This document shows positions 1 through 8,108 of a stretch of 36,694 bases of DNA, piece after piece; the first letter of the stretch is position 1, and the number at the start of each line of letters is the position of its first letter. The notes below the pieces were generated by a model. It searched no databases and was not told where the DNA came from. It worked only from the letters and a program-made list of their open reading frames with translations. Location of the stretch: positions 1 through 36,694 of the forward strand of contig NZ_JACSWA010000608.1 of NCBI RefSeq assembly GCF_016888125.1. Direction: 5' to 3'. Made by a program: the position numbers and the translations under genes. This DNA is from Spirulina sp. CCY15215. GTDB taxonomy: Bacteria > Cyanobacteriota > Cyanobacteriia > Cyanobacteriales > Spirulinaceae.

Positions 1-38
1 TACGCGAACGCACTACCCCCATTATGGTTTATTGTAGT

Positions 39-55
39 GGGAGCGTCTCGCTCCC
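39..55. repeat. Short palindromic intergenic repeat
   Basis: The sequence GGGAGCG-tct-CGCTCCC is a perfect 7-bp stem with a 3-base loop. Palindromes of the GGGAGCnTCnnGCTCCC type are common dispersed elements in cyanobacterial intergenic DNA (family knowledge). It lies downstream of the sulfotransferase gene that reads toward it. No T-run follows, so I call it a repeat and not a terminator. Confidence 0.6.
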
Positions 56-148
56 TAGCTCTAATTATTCGGAGCAATGTTGTAAATTTGCAACTTTATC
101 AACTCAAAACTGGAAAATTCAATGAAATCACAAAAACGCAGATAAGTC

Positions 149-248
149 CTACAAATTGGGATATCCAGCTTCAAGACAAAGAGGGTGACAATATTCAACT
201 ACAAATTGGGATATCCAGCTTCAAGACAAAGAGGGTGACAATATTCAA
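149..248. repeat. Perfect 50-bp tandem duplication
   Basis: Positions 149-198 and 199-248 are identical 50-mers, both starting CTACAAATTGGGATATCCAG. The right-hand copy encodes the last 16 codons plus stop of the minus-strand sulfotransferase. The left-hand copy lies immediately after the stop, so the duplication left the reading frame intact. With no mismatch between copies, the event looks recent, or it could be an assembly artefact. Confidence 0.95.
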
Positions 249-1086
249 TGAGACGTTGAACCAGTTCGGCATCTAAGGAAGTTTTCCAACTGTCGATCTG
301 ACCTTTTCTAAAAGTCCTAGAATTGGGATTATAAATCTCTTTAACTTTGGCAGCAAGGCGATCGCCAAAGGACACCCCCAAATATAAAGCAATGCGTTCG
401 ATCGCCTGCATTTGTTTCTCGTTACTTCCTCCTCCTCCTTCCCCCACTAAATCTTCAAAGTGCAAGAATAAACAACCGGGGCGATCGCGCCATGCTAACA
501 TAGAGCGATAAACTTCGGCAAAACTTTTGATAGTGATACCTGCATTTTTTGCATAGCCACCTTCTAAAACGAAATCAACGCGATCGCTTGGCGATAAAGG
601 TTTAATATCCTCTTCTAAAAAATGTCTAGCGGGCATTTTTCCGGTATCTAAAAAGAAGGGAATCGAGGAGGCAATAACGGCTCGAGGATCGCGGATAATA
701 AAGACGTGATGACAGCCGATCGCCTCTAGTACGGGATGTAAAAGAGATGTTTGGGGAATATGTCCGAGAATATATTTTCCTGGCGCGATCGCCTCCAGCC
801 AATGTTGTAAAATAGAAGGTTCGACAAACAAATCAGTTAAAGCGCCAATACTAATTCCCTCATTTAGATTGGGAGTTAGATTCTCTTTCTTTAAAGCCTT
901 GATAACTTCGCGACGATTTAACAGAATTGGGGTTATAGATTCGGAATTATCTTCAAGATTAGGGCGATCGCTAAAATGCTCTTCATAGCCAAAAATCTCG
1001 ATCGCTTTGGCTAAAAGATGAGTGCCGCTTTTGGGCAAAGAATTGATAAAAATTCTCTCTTTCAATTTCATCGTGACATCTGACAT
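199..1086 (-). CDS. Sulfotransferase-domain protein (PAPS-dependent type)
   Basis: This is a soluble sulfotransferase of the classic P-loop type, expected to move sulfate from PAPS to a hydroxyl or amine of a small molecule. The 5'-phosphosulfate loop is visible near the N-terminus (INSLPKSGTHLL). The 3'-phosphate segment is in the middle (VFIIRDPRAVIASS), and a late FRKGQIDSWK matches the family's RKGxxGxWK motif. The frame opens upstream with a TTG at 1101, but the ATG at 1086 (MSDVTM) or 1071 (MKLKER) is more likely; I use 1086. No clear Shine-Dalgarno sequence precedes any of them. The gene begins about 20 bases after the ThDP enzyme gene, so co-transcription is likely. Its last 50 bases are duplicated just downstream. 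The acceptor is unknown. Confidence 0.88.
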   Translation of the reverse strand: MSDVTMKLKERIFINSLPKSGTHLLAKAIEIFGYEEHFSDRPNLEDNSESITPILLNRREVIKALKKENLTPNLNEGISIGALTDLFVEPSILQHWLEAIAPGKYILGHIPQTSLLHPVLEAIGCHHVFIIRDPRAVIASSIPFFLDTGKMPARHFLEEDIKPLSPSDRVDFVLEGGYAKNAGITIKSFAEVYRSMLAWRDRPGCLFLHFEDLVGEGGGGSNEKQMQAIERIALYLGVSFGDRLAAKVKEIYNPNSRTFRKGQIDSWKTSLDAELVQRLIEYCHPLCLEAGYPNL

Positions 1087-1106
1087 AAATGGAAAAAACA
1101 AAGATT

Positions 1107-2876
1107 TTAAAACATTCCCAAAGGTGACAATTCTTCAGGATCGATATGCACATCCAACACCGTCGGTCCCGAATCGTTGCAAATGGCTTCATAATCCAAT
1201 TGTTCAAAGTCTTCTGGCTGGCGAATACTGTAACCTTTTGCCCCCATTGCTTGAGCCATCAAGCTAAAATCTACGGCGGGAATGGCAAAACCCAAACCAT
1301 CTTTCACTACTTGGCGATGTCTTTGTTTAACCATACCGTAGGAGCGATCGTTTAAGATAATAAAAATAATCGGCAATTGTTCAGCAACAGCAACCGTAAT
1401 TTCCTGTCCATTCATTAAAAAACTACCATCTCCCGTTATGCAAACAACCGGGGTTTTAGGAGTTCCCAAAGCCGTCCCCACAGACCCCCCGATCGCCCAA
1501 CCCATAGCCGCCAATTCCACCGAGGAACGATAATTTTCAGGATGGGGTAAAAAGAGATAATGAAACGCCCAGACCATACAATTCCCCGTATCGATGAGAA
1601 AGCGGGTTTCTGAAGGAAAACGCTGCATGATTTCGTAAATCAATCGGGTAGGTTTAATCGGTGTTGCCTTGCTGTAATAATCATCGGGTTTTTGGACTTC
1701 GATTTGTGGGGGTTTTTCCCGAGTATTTGCTTCTGTTAATCCCTCTTTTGTCAGCAATGATTCTTCAATGGTGGCGACATTTTTCAGCCTAGTCAACAAT
1801 TCTGCAAACACCGTCTCGATATTGCCATAAACGTGCAGTTGTGCCATTGGCGAACGGCTAAAATAACTATTAACATGATGAATATGCACCAATTTCTCAT
1901 TTAAAAGTGCTGCATCCCAAGTTGAGGTTGACCACTGCCCCAAAGTAGTCCCCACCGCGAGAATTAAAGCCACAGATTCATCCGTTAGGGCTTGCCTGGC
2001 GCTTTGATGCCCCGCAAAGCCAAACACCCCCTTGTAGAGAGGATGATAGGGATTAACGCAAGATTTTCCCCCTTGGGTGGTGACAATTTCTGCCCCCATT
2101 AATTCAGCAAAGGCGATAATTTTTTCTGAGGCTTCTCGACAATCTTCGCCGACTAATAAAACAACTTTACGATTTTGCTGTGACGCATTCTCCAACATTT
2201 GAACCAGTTTGGCGATCGCCCCTAAGTCTGCAAAGGTAGGTTGCGCTAATAACTGACGAATGTGAGGATAGCTTATTGCATCGGGAGCCGGGGCGCGAAA
2301 CACATCCACGGGAACGCTGAGATGTACGGGGCCTGGGGGAGATTGCCAAGCGTGTTTCAAAGCTGCAATAAGTTTATGTTCTAATTGTTTGGGATGGGTG
2401 ATAACACTATTGTAACGAGTGCATTTGTCAAACATTCTGGCAGTATCCAGCCAATCTGGAGAGGATTCTTGGAATGCACCGACTCCAAATTTAGGTAATA
2501 GGGTTTGGCCTGTGATCGCTAAGATGGGGATATGGTCGCTGTAGGCTGATGCAACCCCGGTGATGAGATTGGTTGCCCCTGGCCCTGTGGTGGCACAGCA
2601 AACGCCGAGTTTCCCTGTTTCTCGGGCATACCCGTCGGCCATCGCAGCAGCCCCACTTTCTTGACGAGAGAGAATTGCCCGCATTCCCCCCCGGCGATCG
2701 CTGCGTTCGAGGGCTTCATAGAGAGGTGCAATATGTCCCCCCGGTACGCCGAAGACATATTCAACTCCCAATAGTTCTAAATAATCGACAACAAGATCGC
2801 TCAGTTGTCTGGGGGGGTCGTTTGGATTGGGAGTTTGAGTGATATTTTTTGTTTGGGGTATTATTTGGGCTGTCAT
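1107..2876 (-). CDS. ThDP-dependent acetolactate synthase-like enzyme
   Basis: A 589-residue thiamine-diphosphate enzyme of the IlvB/POX family, which joins or cleaves carbons next to a 2-oxo acid. The N-terminal PYR domain has the catalytic glutamate in SRQESGAAAMADGYAR (E73). The central domain spans roughly residues 210-360. The C-terminal PP domain has the GDG...ND cofactor motif (GDGSFLMNG from 482, ND at 509-510). Length is normal for the family. It need not be the housekeeping acetolactate synthase: no regulatory subunit gene is adjacent and it lies between an aminotransferase and a sulfotransferase gene. Family relatives include sulfoacetaldehyde acetyltransferase and carboxyethyl-arginine synthase, so the reaction cannot be fixed from sequence. 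It starts 30 bases after the aminotransferase stop, with a weak AGGA upstream of the ATG. Confidence 0.85.
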   Translation of the reverse strand: MTAQIIPQTKNITQTPNPNDPPRQLSDLVVDYLELLGVEYVFGVPGGHIAPLYEALERSDRRGGMRAILSRQESGAAAMADGYARETGKLGVCCATTGPGATNLITGVASAYSDHIPILAITGQTLLPKFGVGAFQESSPDWLDTARMFDKCTRYNSVITHPKQLEHKLIAALKHAWQSPPGPVHLSVPVDVFRAPAPDAISYPHIRQLLAQPTFADLGAIAKLVQMLENASQQNRKVVLLVGEDCREASEKIIAFAELMGAEIVTTQGGKSCVNPYHPLYKGVFGFAGHQSARQALTDESVALILAVGTTLGQWSTSTWDAALLNEKLVHIHHVNSYFSRSPMAQLHVYGNIETVFAELLTRLKNVATIEESLLTKEGLTEANTREKPPQIEVQKPDDYYSKATPIKPTRLIYEIMQRFPSETRFLIDTGNCMVWAFHYLFLPHPENYRSSVELAAMGWAIGGSVGTALGTPKTPVVCITGDGSFLMNGQEITVAVAEQLPIIFIILNDRSYGMVKQRHRQVVKDGLGFAIPAVDFSLMAQAMGAKGYSIRQPEDFEQLDYEAICNDSGPTVLDVHIDPEELSPLGMF

Positions 2877-2906
2877 GGCCGTTGTTCCTAATTTTTTAAT
2901 CTTTAA

Positions 2907-4265
2907 TTATTCGACACAAACCAGATTGAGGGATTGTTTGACTTGGGCGATCGTTGCTGCCAAAATTTCTACGAGTTCGTCGCATTCCCTTTCCGTAATA
3001 ACAAAAGGAGGAGAAATTAAGATGTGATCGCCATCCTTACCGATACCGGTGCCGTTTCTACCGCGAATAATTAGTCCGTTGTCTAAAGCTGTTTTAACGA
3101 TTGTTTTCGTAAGTTGCTTGTTAAAAGGAAAAGGCTGGTGAGTGACGCGATCGCGCACGAATTCAACGCCAATTAATAAGCCTTTGCCCCTCACATCGCC
3201 AATTAAGGGTTCGCGATCGGCAAGTTCTGTTAATTTTTGTTTCAGGTACTCTCCCCTCGCGGCACATTGCTCAATTAAGTTATGTTTGGCAATATAATTT
3301 TGTACGGCTAGGGCAGCCGCACAACTGATAGGGTGTCCCGCGTAGGTAAAAGAGGTGGGAATGACTTTGCGCGTGCCATTTTTTAAAGTCGTCCAAACGC
3401 GATCGTGCAGAATCACCGCACCAATGGGGGCATAACCGCTACTCAAGGCTTTGGTGGCAGAGATTATATCAGGAATTGCGTCCCAATGTTCGATGCCAAA
3501 GTTTTTCCCCGTCCGTCCAAACCCCGTAACGATCTCTTCTGCAATAAAGAGAATGTCATAAGCATCGCAGATTTCGCGAATTTTTTCGTAATAGCCCGGA
3601 GGTGGAACAATAGCACTACCTGCCCCTCCGATAATAGGTTCGGCAATAAATGCGGCGATGGTATCGGGATTTTCTTGTTCTAAGGTTGTGGCGAGATCCT
3701 CCGCACAAGCAAGTTGGCAGTTAGGATAAGTTAGTTTATAAGGACATTGATAACAGTGAGGGACTTGAATATGAGGAAAGTCGAAATTATAAACCAGTTC
3801 TTTCCGGACAAACATACTCCCAGACATGGCGAGAGTCGCACTGGTACGTCCGTGATAACTGTGCCAGCGTCCGATAATCCTCTGTTTTTTCGGTTTTCCT
3901 CGTTCTTTATAGTAATATTGGGCGAGTTGGCTGGCAATTTCATTAGCAGTTGAACCTCCCGTAGCAAAGGCAATTCGGTTCATTCCTACTGGTGCCATTG
4001 CCGCGATCGCCTCTGCCAAAAGTTCTTGAACTTCGGTGGTAAACTGAGCCTTATTCGCAAAGCAAAGTTTCTTGGCTTGTTCTGCCATTGCCTCACCTAT
4101 TTCCTCAACCCCATGTCCGATGGAAACAACATGAGTTCCTCCAATTCCATCTAAATAGCGTTTGCCTTCAGAGTCATAAACATAAACGCCTTTACCGCTT
4201 TCTAAGACTGGATATGAGTTATTTAAACCCATCGCGTAAAAAACATGAGATTCGGCTTTTTCCAT
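2907..4265 (-). CDS. Class III (omega) PLP aminotransferase
   Basis: A 452-residue fold-type I aminotransferase of the class III group (GABA, beta-alanine, taurine and ornithine aminotransferases). The PLP lysine is K272 in SATKALSSGYAPIG. The phosphate-binding region contains ATGGSTANE and WHSYHGRT. The residue that normally pairs with the PLP ring nitrogen is unusual: the family's usual IADEV reads IAEEI, putting Glu at 243 where Asp is expected. Four cysteines (171, 174, 183, 187) form a CxxC plus CxxxC pattern, seen in some class III members. It is followed after 30 bases by the ThDP enzyme gene, so the pair may act in sequence on an amine/aldehyde or amino acid/2-oxo acid. The substrate cannot be read from sequence. 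The ATG follows a purine-rich AGAGAGAG. Confidence 0.88.
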   Translation of the reverse strand: MEKAESHVFYAMGLNNSYPVLESGKGVYVYDSEGKRYLDGIGGTHVVSIGHGVEEIGEAMAEQAKKLCFANKAQFTTEVQELLAEAIAAMAPVGMNRIAFATGGSTANEIASQLAQYYYKERGKPKKQRIIGRWHSYHGRTSATLAMSGSMFVRKELVYNFDFPHIQVPHCYQCPYKLTYPNCQLACAEDLATTLEQENPDTIAAFIAEPIIGGAGSAIVPPPGYYEKIREICDAYDILFIAEEIVTGFGRTGKNFGIEHWDAIPDIISATKALSSGYAPIGAVILHDRVWTTLKNGTRKVIPTSFTYAGHPISCAAALAVQNYIAKHNLIEQCAARGEYLKQKLTELADREPLIGDVRGKGLLIGVEFVRDRVTHQPFPFNKQLTKTIVKTALDNGLIIRGRNGTGIGKDGDHILISPPFVITERECDELVEILAATIAQVKQSLNLVCVE

Positions 4266-4332
4266 TGAATTATCTCTCTCTTAAAAAATTGACTAGCAAA
4301 ATAATAGGTCTAAGTTGTACTCGAATCGTGAG

Positions 4333-4920
4333 TTAGATGCGGAAGTAAGTTTCGGGAAACTTTTCTGTAATCATCATCACCGGTTGACGGTTGGTAAAGA
4401 CAATATAAGTTCTAAAGAGAATCTTATCGTCTTTTTCGACCAGAAAATAATCCGCTAACTGTCCAGTGGGTTCTTTACCTGAGTCTATTATTTCTTTAAA
4501 AGTTTCAACTTTGTATTGCAACCAAAGTTTACCAATTGGAGTTTTCGACTTCAATAAATCATCTTGAAATCTTTCTTCGAGTCTTTCTGGGACAATAACA
4601 GATTCAGCATAGAGGAAATTTTTGTGGCTAATTTTACCCTGGAGCAAGATTTTTCGTTCTATTATTGACGTTCCTTTCTGTAATTTTAACGCAGGAATAT
4701 CGTTATGACTGGAAACTAAGTCTTCAGCTAGTTTTACGATCTTCATGTTTTCCAACAAATAAGCCTCTAGCATTTCCGTAACTGTCCCATCTGTGGTCAG
4801 TAACACTCTTTGAAAGGTGCTGAGACTTGAAGGTTCTATGTGACTCCTTTTCAAGGATTGATCTAAATCTGCCCTCATTAAGTTGCCATTTGAGCTAATC
4901 TCTAGGTCTTGTGCTTGCAT
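4333..4920 (-). CDS. Chorismate pyruvate-lyase-like protein (DUF98 type)
   Basis: A 195-residue protein resembling the DUF98/chorismate-lyase family, which releases pyruvate from chorismate to give 4-hydroxybenzoate (or 3-hydroxybenzoate in some clades). Evidence is the conserved LSTFQRVLLTTDGTVTEMLE block (about 33-52), a central ERKILL...NFLYAES block, PIGKLW, and the C-terminal PVMMITEKFPE. This recognition is from memory of the family and is moderate. Cyanobacteria need one such enzyme for plastoquinone, so this could be the housekeeping copy. Its place between a halogenase-like and an aminotransferase gene argues for a specialised copy feeding the cluster. A GAGG Shine-Dalgarno sequence lies about 10 bases before the ATG. 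A 10-bp inverted repeat sits in the upstream gap. Confidence 0.72.
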   Translation of the reverse strand: MQAQDLEISSNGNLMRADLDQSLKRSHIEPSSLSTFQRVLLTTDGTVTEMLEAYLLENMKIVKLAEDLVSSHNDIPALKLQKGTSIIERKILLQGKISHKNFLYAESVIVPERLEERFQDDLLKSKTPIGKLWLQYKVETFKEIIDSGKEPTGQLADYFLVEKDDKILFRTYIVFTNRQPVMMITEKFPETYFRI

Positions 4921-4962
4921 TTTTTTGCCCTCATTAATTAAATTAAACTAATTCTTTTCAAC

Positions 4963-5003
4963 ATCCTTAAATCTAATCTATTTTCATAATTAAATTTAAG
5001 GAT
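4963..5003. promoter_or_regulatory. 10-bp perfect inverted repeat in the halogenase/lyase gap
   Basis: ATCCTTAAAT (4963-4972) and ATTTAAGGAT (4994-5003) are perfect reverse complements separated by 21 bases. They lie in the 93-base gap after the halogenase-like gene and before the chorismate-lyase-like gene. The repeat could be an operator or an intercistronic mRNA hairpin. It has no T-run and low G+C, so a classical terminator is unlikely. Confidence 0.45.
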
Positions 5004-5013
5004 ATTCTGCTAT

Positions 5014-6783
5014 CTAAAGGCAAAGGGTTTCTTTTTCCTGCTTGGTATCTAAAAATTGCCGTTCTAATTCTAGTATTGTGATGCTAAAATTGCTTTGCAG
5101 AGGATCGAGAATTCGCTGCAAATCTCTAGGGGATGATTTCGGTTTAAATAATCCTCCTTTCTCCCATTCATTGGGATCTAAGCTAATTGCCCAAGCATTT
5201 AACCATCCCGCAGACAATACTTTATTTAACTGTTCTGGCATAATATCGGCAATGGCGATGATAAAGATTGCTTGAGCCAATTCTTCAAATATTTCGATAT
5301 TGGCAAGATGATCCTGAATGAGTTCTTCTTCTGAACGGTTTAATTGTAAATTTCGTTCTCTCAGTTCTTTGACAAAAGGAAGTGCTAAATAATCAACAAA
5401 TCCAAAAGAAATCTTTCCAGAAGATTTTTCTGACCAATCTCGAAAGAAATGTTGCACTCGATTTGTCAATAGGAAAAATTGTCCCGATTTACTATAGACT
5501 TTATTCCTTTTTTGAGAATCCAAGTAAATATCGCTAAACATTAAGGGGGCGCTAAATGACCATGCGGCTAGAGTATCCCAAATCACTTTCATTGTCCCCA
5601 CTAAACCATTTCCTAAACAGTGATACATTGTCTGAATACTTTTGGTGATACTCTTTTGATAGATCAAGAAAAATCGGTTGGCTGCATTGACGGTTTTTTC
5701 TGTGAGTTGACCCTGGCGATCGAGTTCGATCATATTGACAATTGAGGAATTAGCAAACCCGATAAAGTCTGTTGCTGGAGAATAAAATGGATCTGGAAAT
5801 GTAGCTGCATCCCCAATACAAGCCCAACGATCGAAAGAAAATATCTTGTCTGATGTATAACTATATTTTGGCATTTTCATGAACTTTTTCGGTGTTTTTC
5901 CGGTCAGACAAGATGCTAAAATAGGTTCATGTTTAGTCAACCATTGCGAGGCTTTTTCGTAGCTATGATAAGACTCAAAGGAATGATAATCTTCATGGGC
6001 AACAATGCCAATACTGGTTGCACCTGTTGAGAGGGGAATAATCCAAATCCAATAACCATCCCCGCAGAGATGATTGGTGGAAAAATAGCGGTTCTTTTCG
6101 GGGACGCGATCGTGCCACTCTTGTTCGTTTTGAGAGACAAAATCAGTGACATCAAGACGACCATCGACCCAAAACCACGAGGCATTATAGCGATCGTTAT
6201 TAGGTTGTGCTAAACCGAGTTTCTTTTGTAGAAACCGACGACGACCCATTGAATCAATGACCCATTTAGCTTTTACTATTCCTGTTTCTTTCGTATCTAT
6301 TTTACTGTAGGTGATTTGGTGCAGATCTCCATTATTCTCAGCCAGATTAATCTCTTTAACTGAACAGTTTTCTAATAACTCAACACCATCTTCACTGTTA
6401 AACTTCCTCAGATCGTTTTCTAGCTTTCCGCGATCGACTTGATAAGATTCTGGTGCATGAAATCGCGATAATCCTAGTTCTGGTCTTTTCTGAAATGCGT
6501 CGCATCCATCGCCGAAAAAGTAGCGAATTCCCAGTTTAGGATAATGATTCTTTTCGAGATAGTCTTTGAGATGAATAATATTAGCAAGATAACAAGCACC
6601 CACTTCTACAGTAGATTCTCCAACTTTGAAAGCAATTTCGGGTAAAGGACGATTGAGTTTATCAATGGTTAATATAGATAGATCGGGAATGGTTTGCTTT
6701 AATTGTCTGGCTAAAGTTAACCCTGCTAAACCGGCACCGCAAATTACAACATCGTAGGTTTTATCGTTCTTTTTATCGTTCAT
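5014..6783 (-). CDS. Flavin-dependent halogenase-like oxidoreductase
   Basis: A 589-residue FAD protein of the tryptophan-halogenase superfamily. The N-terminal dinucleotide fold has GAGLAGL at 16-22. KVGEST follows at 53-58. YPKLGIRYFF at 81-90 places K83 where flavin halogenases carry the lysine that handles hypochlorous acid. The halogenase signature WxWxIP is present exactly as WIWIIP (245-250). The second FAD motif is GDAATFPDPF from about 324. Known family members halogenate electron-rich aromatics with FADH2 from a separate reductase; no reductase gene is in this window. Its neighbour is a chorismate-lyase-like gene, so a phenolic acid is an attractive but unproven substrate. Some relatives with this fold are oxygenases. 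The C-terminal 150 residues are not assigned. A weak AAGAGA precedes the ATG. Confidence 0.8.
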   Translation of the reverse strand: MNDKKNDKTYDVVICGAGLAGLTLARQLKQTIPDLSILTIDKLNRPLPEIAFKVGESTVEVGACYLANIIHLKDYLEKNHYPKLGIRYFFGDGCDAFQKRPELGLSRFHAPESYQVDRGKLENDLRKFNSEDGVELLENCSVKEINLAENNGDLHQITYSKIDTKETGIVKAKWVIDSMGRRRFLQKKLGLAQPNNDRYNASWFWVDGRLDVTDFVSQNEQEWHDRVPEKNRYFSTNHLCGDGYWIWIIPLSTGATSIGIVAHEDYHSFESYHSYEKASQWLTKHEPILASCLTGKTPKKFMKMPKYSYTSDKIFSFDRWACIGDAATFPDPFYSPATDFIGFANSSIVNMIELDRQGQLTEKTVNAANRFFLIYQKSITKSIQTMYHCLGNGLVGTMKVIWDTLAAWSFSAPLMFSDIYLDSQKRNKVYSKSGQFFLLTNRVQHFFRDWSEKSSGKISFGFVDYLALPFVKELRERNLQLNRSEEELIQDHLANIEIFEELAQAIFIIAIADIMPEQLNKVLSAGWLNAWAISLDPNEWEKGGLFKPKSSPRDLQRILDPLQSNFSITILELERQFLDTKQEKETLCL

Positions 6784-6839
6784 GATTAATCTCTTTCGGT
6801 TCGAGGTGTTTAAGATAGAAAAAAACAGGAGCTAGATCG

Positions 6840-8036
6840 CTAACAACGATCTAAAGCAGGGATATATCCACTCTTTTGAAAATAGGAAAAGTAGGTGGAT
6901 AATAGTTGTCGATCTACAGGGGGACAAACAATTGATGTTTCAACTAACCCGGTTCGAGTCTGGTGGGTGTCAAACAGAGGTTTTTGAGAAGAAAACAATT
7001 TAATTGACGGTCCGAAAAATAGTCGAGAAACCGAGTATAATTCTTTGTCATTGTGGCTTTTAGCATAACTTTTAAGATTATTGAGCCATTGGTTATAACT
7101 CGTCTCTTCTAAATCATAACCTAAAGTTTGTATTCCGTCGATCAAATTTCCCCAAGCAATAGGTTGAGGATTGAGGATATGAAAGATTTTGTCCAATGAT
7201 TTTTTTTGCTGAGATAAATAAACGATCGCCTGACTAACATAATCAACGGGGACAATATCAATTGTAGTTTCTACAGCCGGAAATTGTCTGATGGTAATAC
7301 AGGCTTTAAGAACCAGATATAATAGGTCTTTAAGGTTATTAATAATGCCTGTTTTACTATCTCCCATGATTCTCCCAGGTCTATAAATACAAGCAGGTAA
7401 TCCTCTATTTTTAGCCGTTATTATTAATTGTTCTGCAACCCATTTGCTTTGCTTGTACCCCCCTTTAAGGTTTTCAGCTTGTGGACTATCTGTTTCTTTA
7501 ATCAAGTTATTGGGAGAATGATTAGTGCCAAAAAAAACGCCCACAGTGGAAATAAAATGAACGGGTTTAGTTTTGCAATGACCCGCTAAACGAAGAACTT
7601 CTTGAGTTCCTAGCACATTGGTTGGTTTCAGGGTAGAGTAAGGGTAGAATGAATTGACCCATGCACCGTTATGGTAGATTACATCAATGCGATCGCCTAA
7701 TTTTTTAAACTGTTCTTGAGATAAACCTAAGAAAGGTTTAGACAAATCTCCCATTACAGGAATAATGCGCGAAGGCAACTCTTCTTCCCACAATAAATAG
7801 CTATCTAGTCCGGCTTTAATGCGCTCTTTTCCTACTTCAAAATCACTACAACGAACCAAACAATAAATTTTGGCTTGGGTTTTTTGAAGCAGTTCCTTGA
7901 GCAAATAAGACCCTAGAAATCCAGTTGCTCCTGTTAAAAGAATAGATTGAGGTTGCAGCCAATACTCGCAAAAAAAGTCATCAAAACTAATACTTGGATC
8001 GAGTACAGCTTCTGTTTGTAAGTTGAGTGATTCCAT
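6840..8036 (-). CDS. Stand-alone thioester reductase (SDR, Lys2/CAR R-domain type)
   Basis: A 398-residue NAD(P)H-dependent reductase of the thioester-reductase group, which releases carrier-bound acyl chains as aldehydes or alcohols. The Rossmann motif is TGATGFLG (35-42), followed by MGDLS (95-99). The SDR catalytic set is Thr/Ser in STVGV (163-167) and YKQSK (Y194, K198). FPAVETTIDIVPVDYV is typical of the family's C-terminal half. In most systems this domain ends a larger NRPS, PKS or carboxylic acid reductase. Here it stands alone, with only about 30 residues before the fold and no adenylation or carrier domain. Its substrate must come from a protein outside this window, or be an acyl-CoA. 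It starts 72 bases after the upstream sulfotransferase gene, with its own possible -10. Confidence 0.85.
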   Translation of the reverse strand: MESLNLQTEAVLDPSISFDDFFCEYWLQPQSILLTGATGFLGSYLLKELLQKTQAKIYCLVRCSDFEVGKERIKAGLDSYLLWEEELPSRIIPVMGDLSKPFLGLSQEQFKKLGDRIDVIYHNGAWVNSFYPYSTLKPTNVLGTQEVLRLAGHCKTKPVHFISTVGVFFGTNHSPNNLIKETDSPQAENLKGGYKQSKWVAEQLIITAKNRGLPACIYRPGRIMGDSKTGIINNLKDLLYLVLKACITIRQFPAVETTIDIVPVDYVSQAIVYLSQQKKSLDKIFHILNPQPIAWGNLIDGIQTLGYDLEETSYNQWLNNLKSYAKSHNDKELYSVSRLFFGPSIKLFSSQKPLFDTHQTRTGLVETSIVCPPVDRQLLSTYFSYFQKSGYIPALDRC

Positions 8037-8063
8037 CGAGTGCTTACTAGGGAGTGCTGAATC

Positions 8064-8069
8064 ATTATA
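8064..8069 (-). promoter_or_regulatory. Possible -10 box upstream of the thioester reductase gene
   Basis: On the minus strand the sequence reads TATAAT, a perfect -10 match, about 30 bases before the ATG at 8036. The best -35 (TTAAAC at 16-bp spacing) is poor. It could give the five downstream genes a transcript separate from the two upstream sulfotransferase genes. Confidence 0.4.
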
Positions 8070-8108
8070 AGAGCCATTACTTTCAGTTTAATCCATACCG
8101 CTATTTTG

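Noticed and set aside
149-248. CRISPR array
   Set aside because: Only two directly abutting 50-bp copies with no spacer between them.
37-276. A plus-strand open frame of 79 codons containing a repeated peptide
   Set aside because: The repeated peptide comes only from the 50-bp tandem duplication; the right half is antisense to the real end of the sulfotransferase gene and there is no ribosome site.
1107-4265. Taurine degradation (taurine-pyruvate aminotransferase plus sulfoacetaldehyde acetyltransferase)
   Set aside because: The gene pair has the right enzyme classes, but the ThDP protein has IlvB-like N-terminal sequence and not the Xsc-type one, and no taurine transporter or phosphotransacetylase gene is near.
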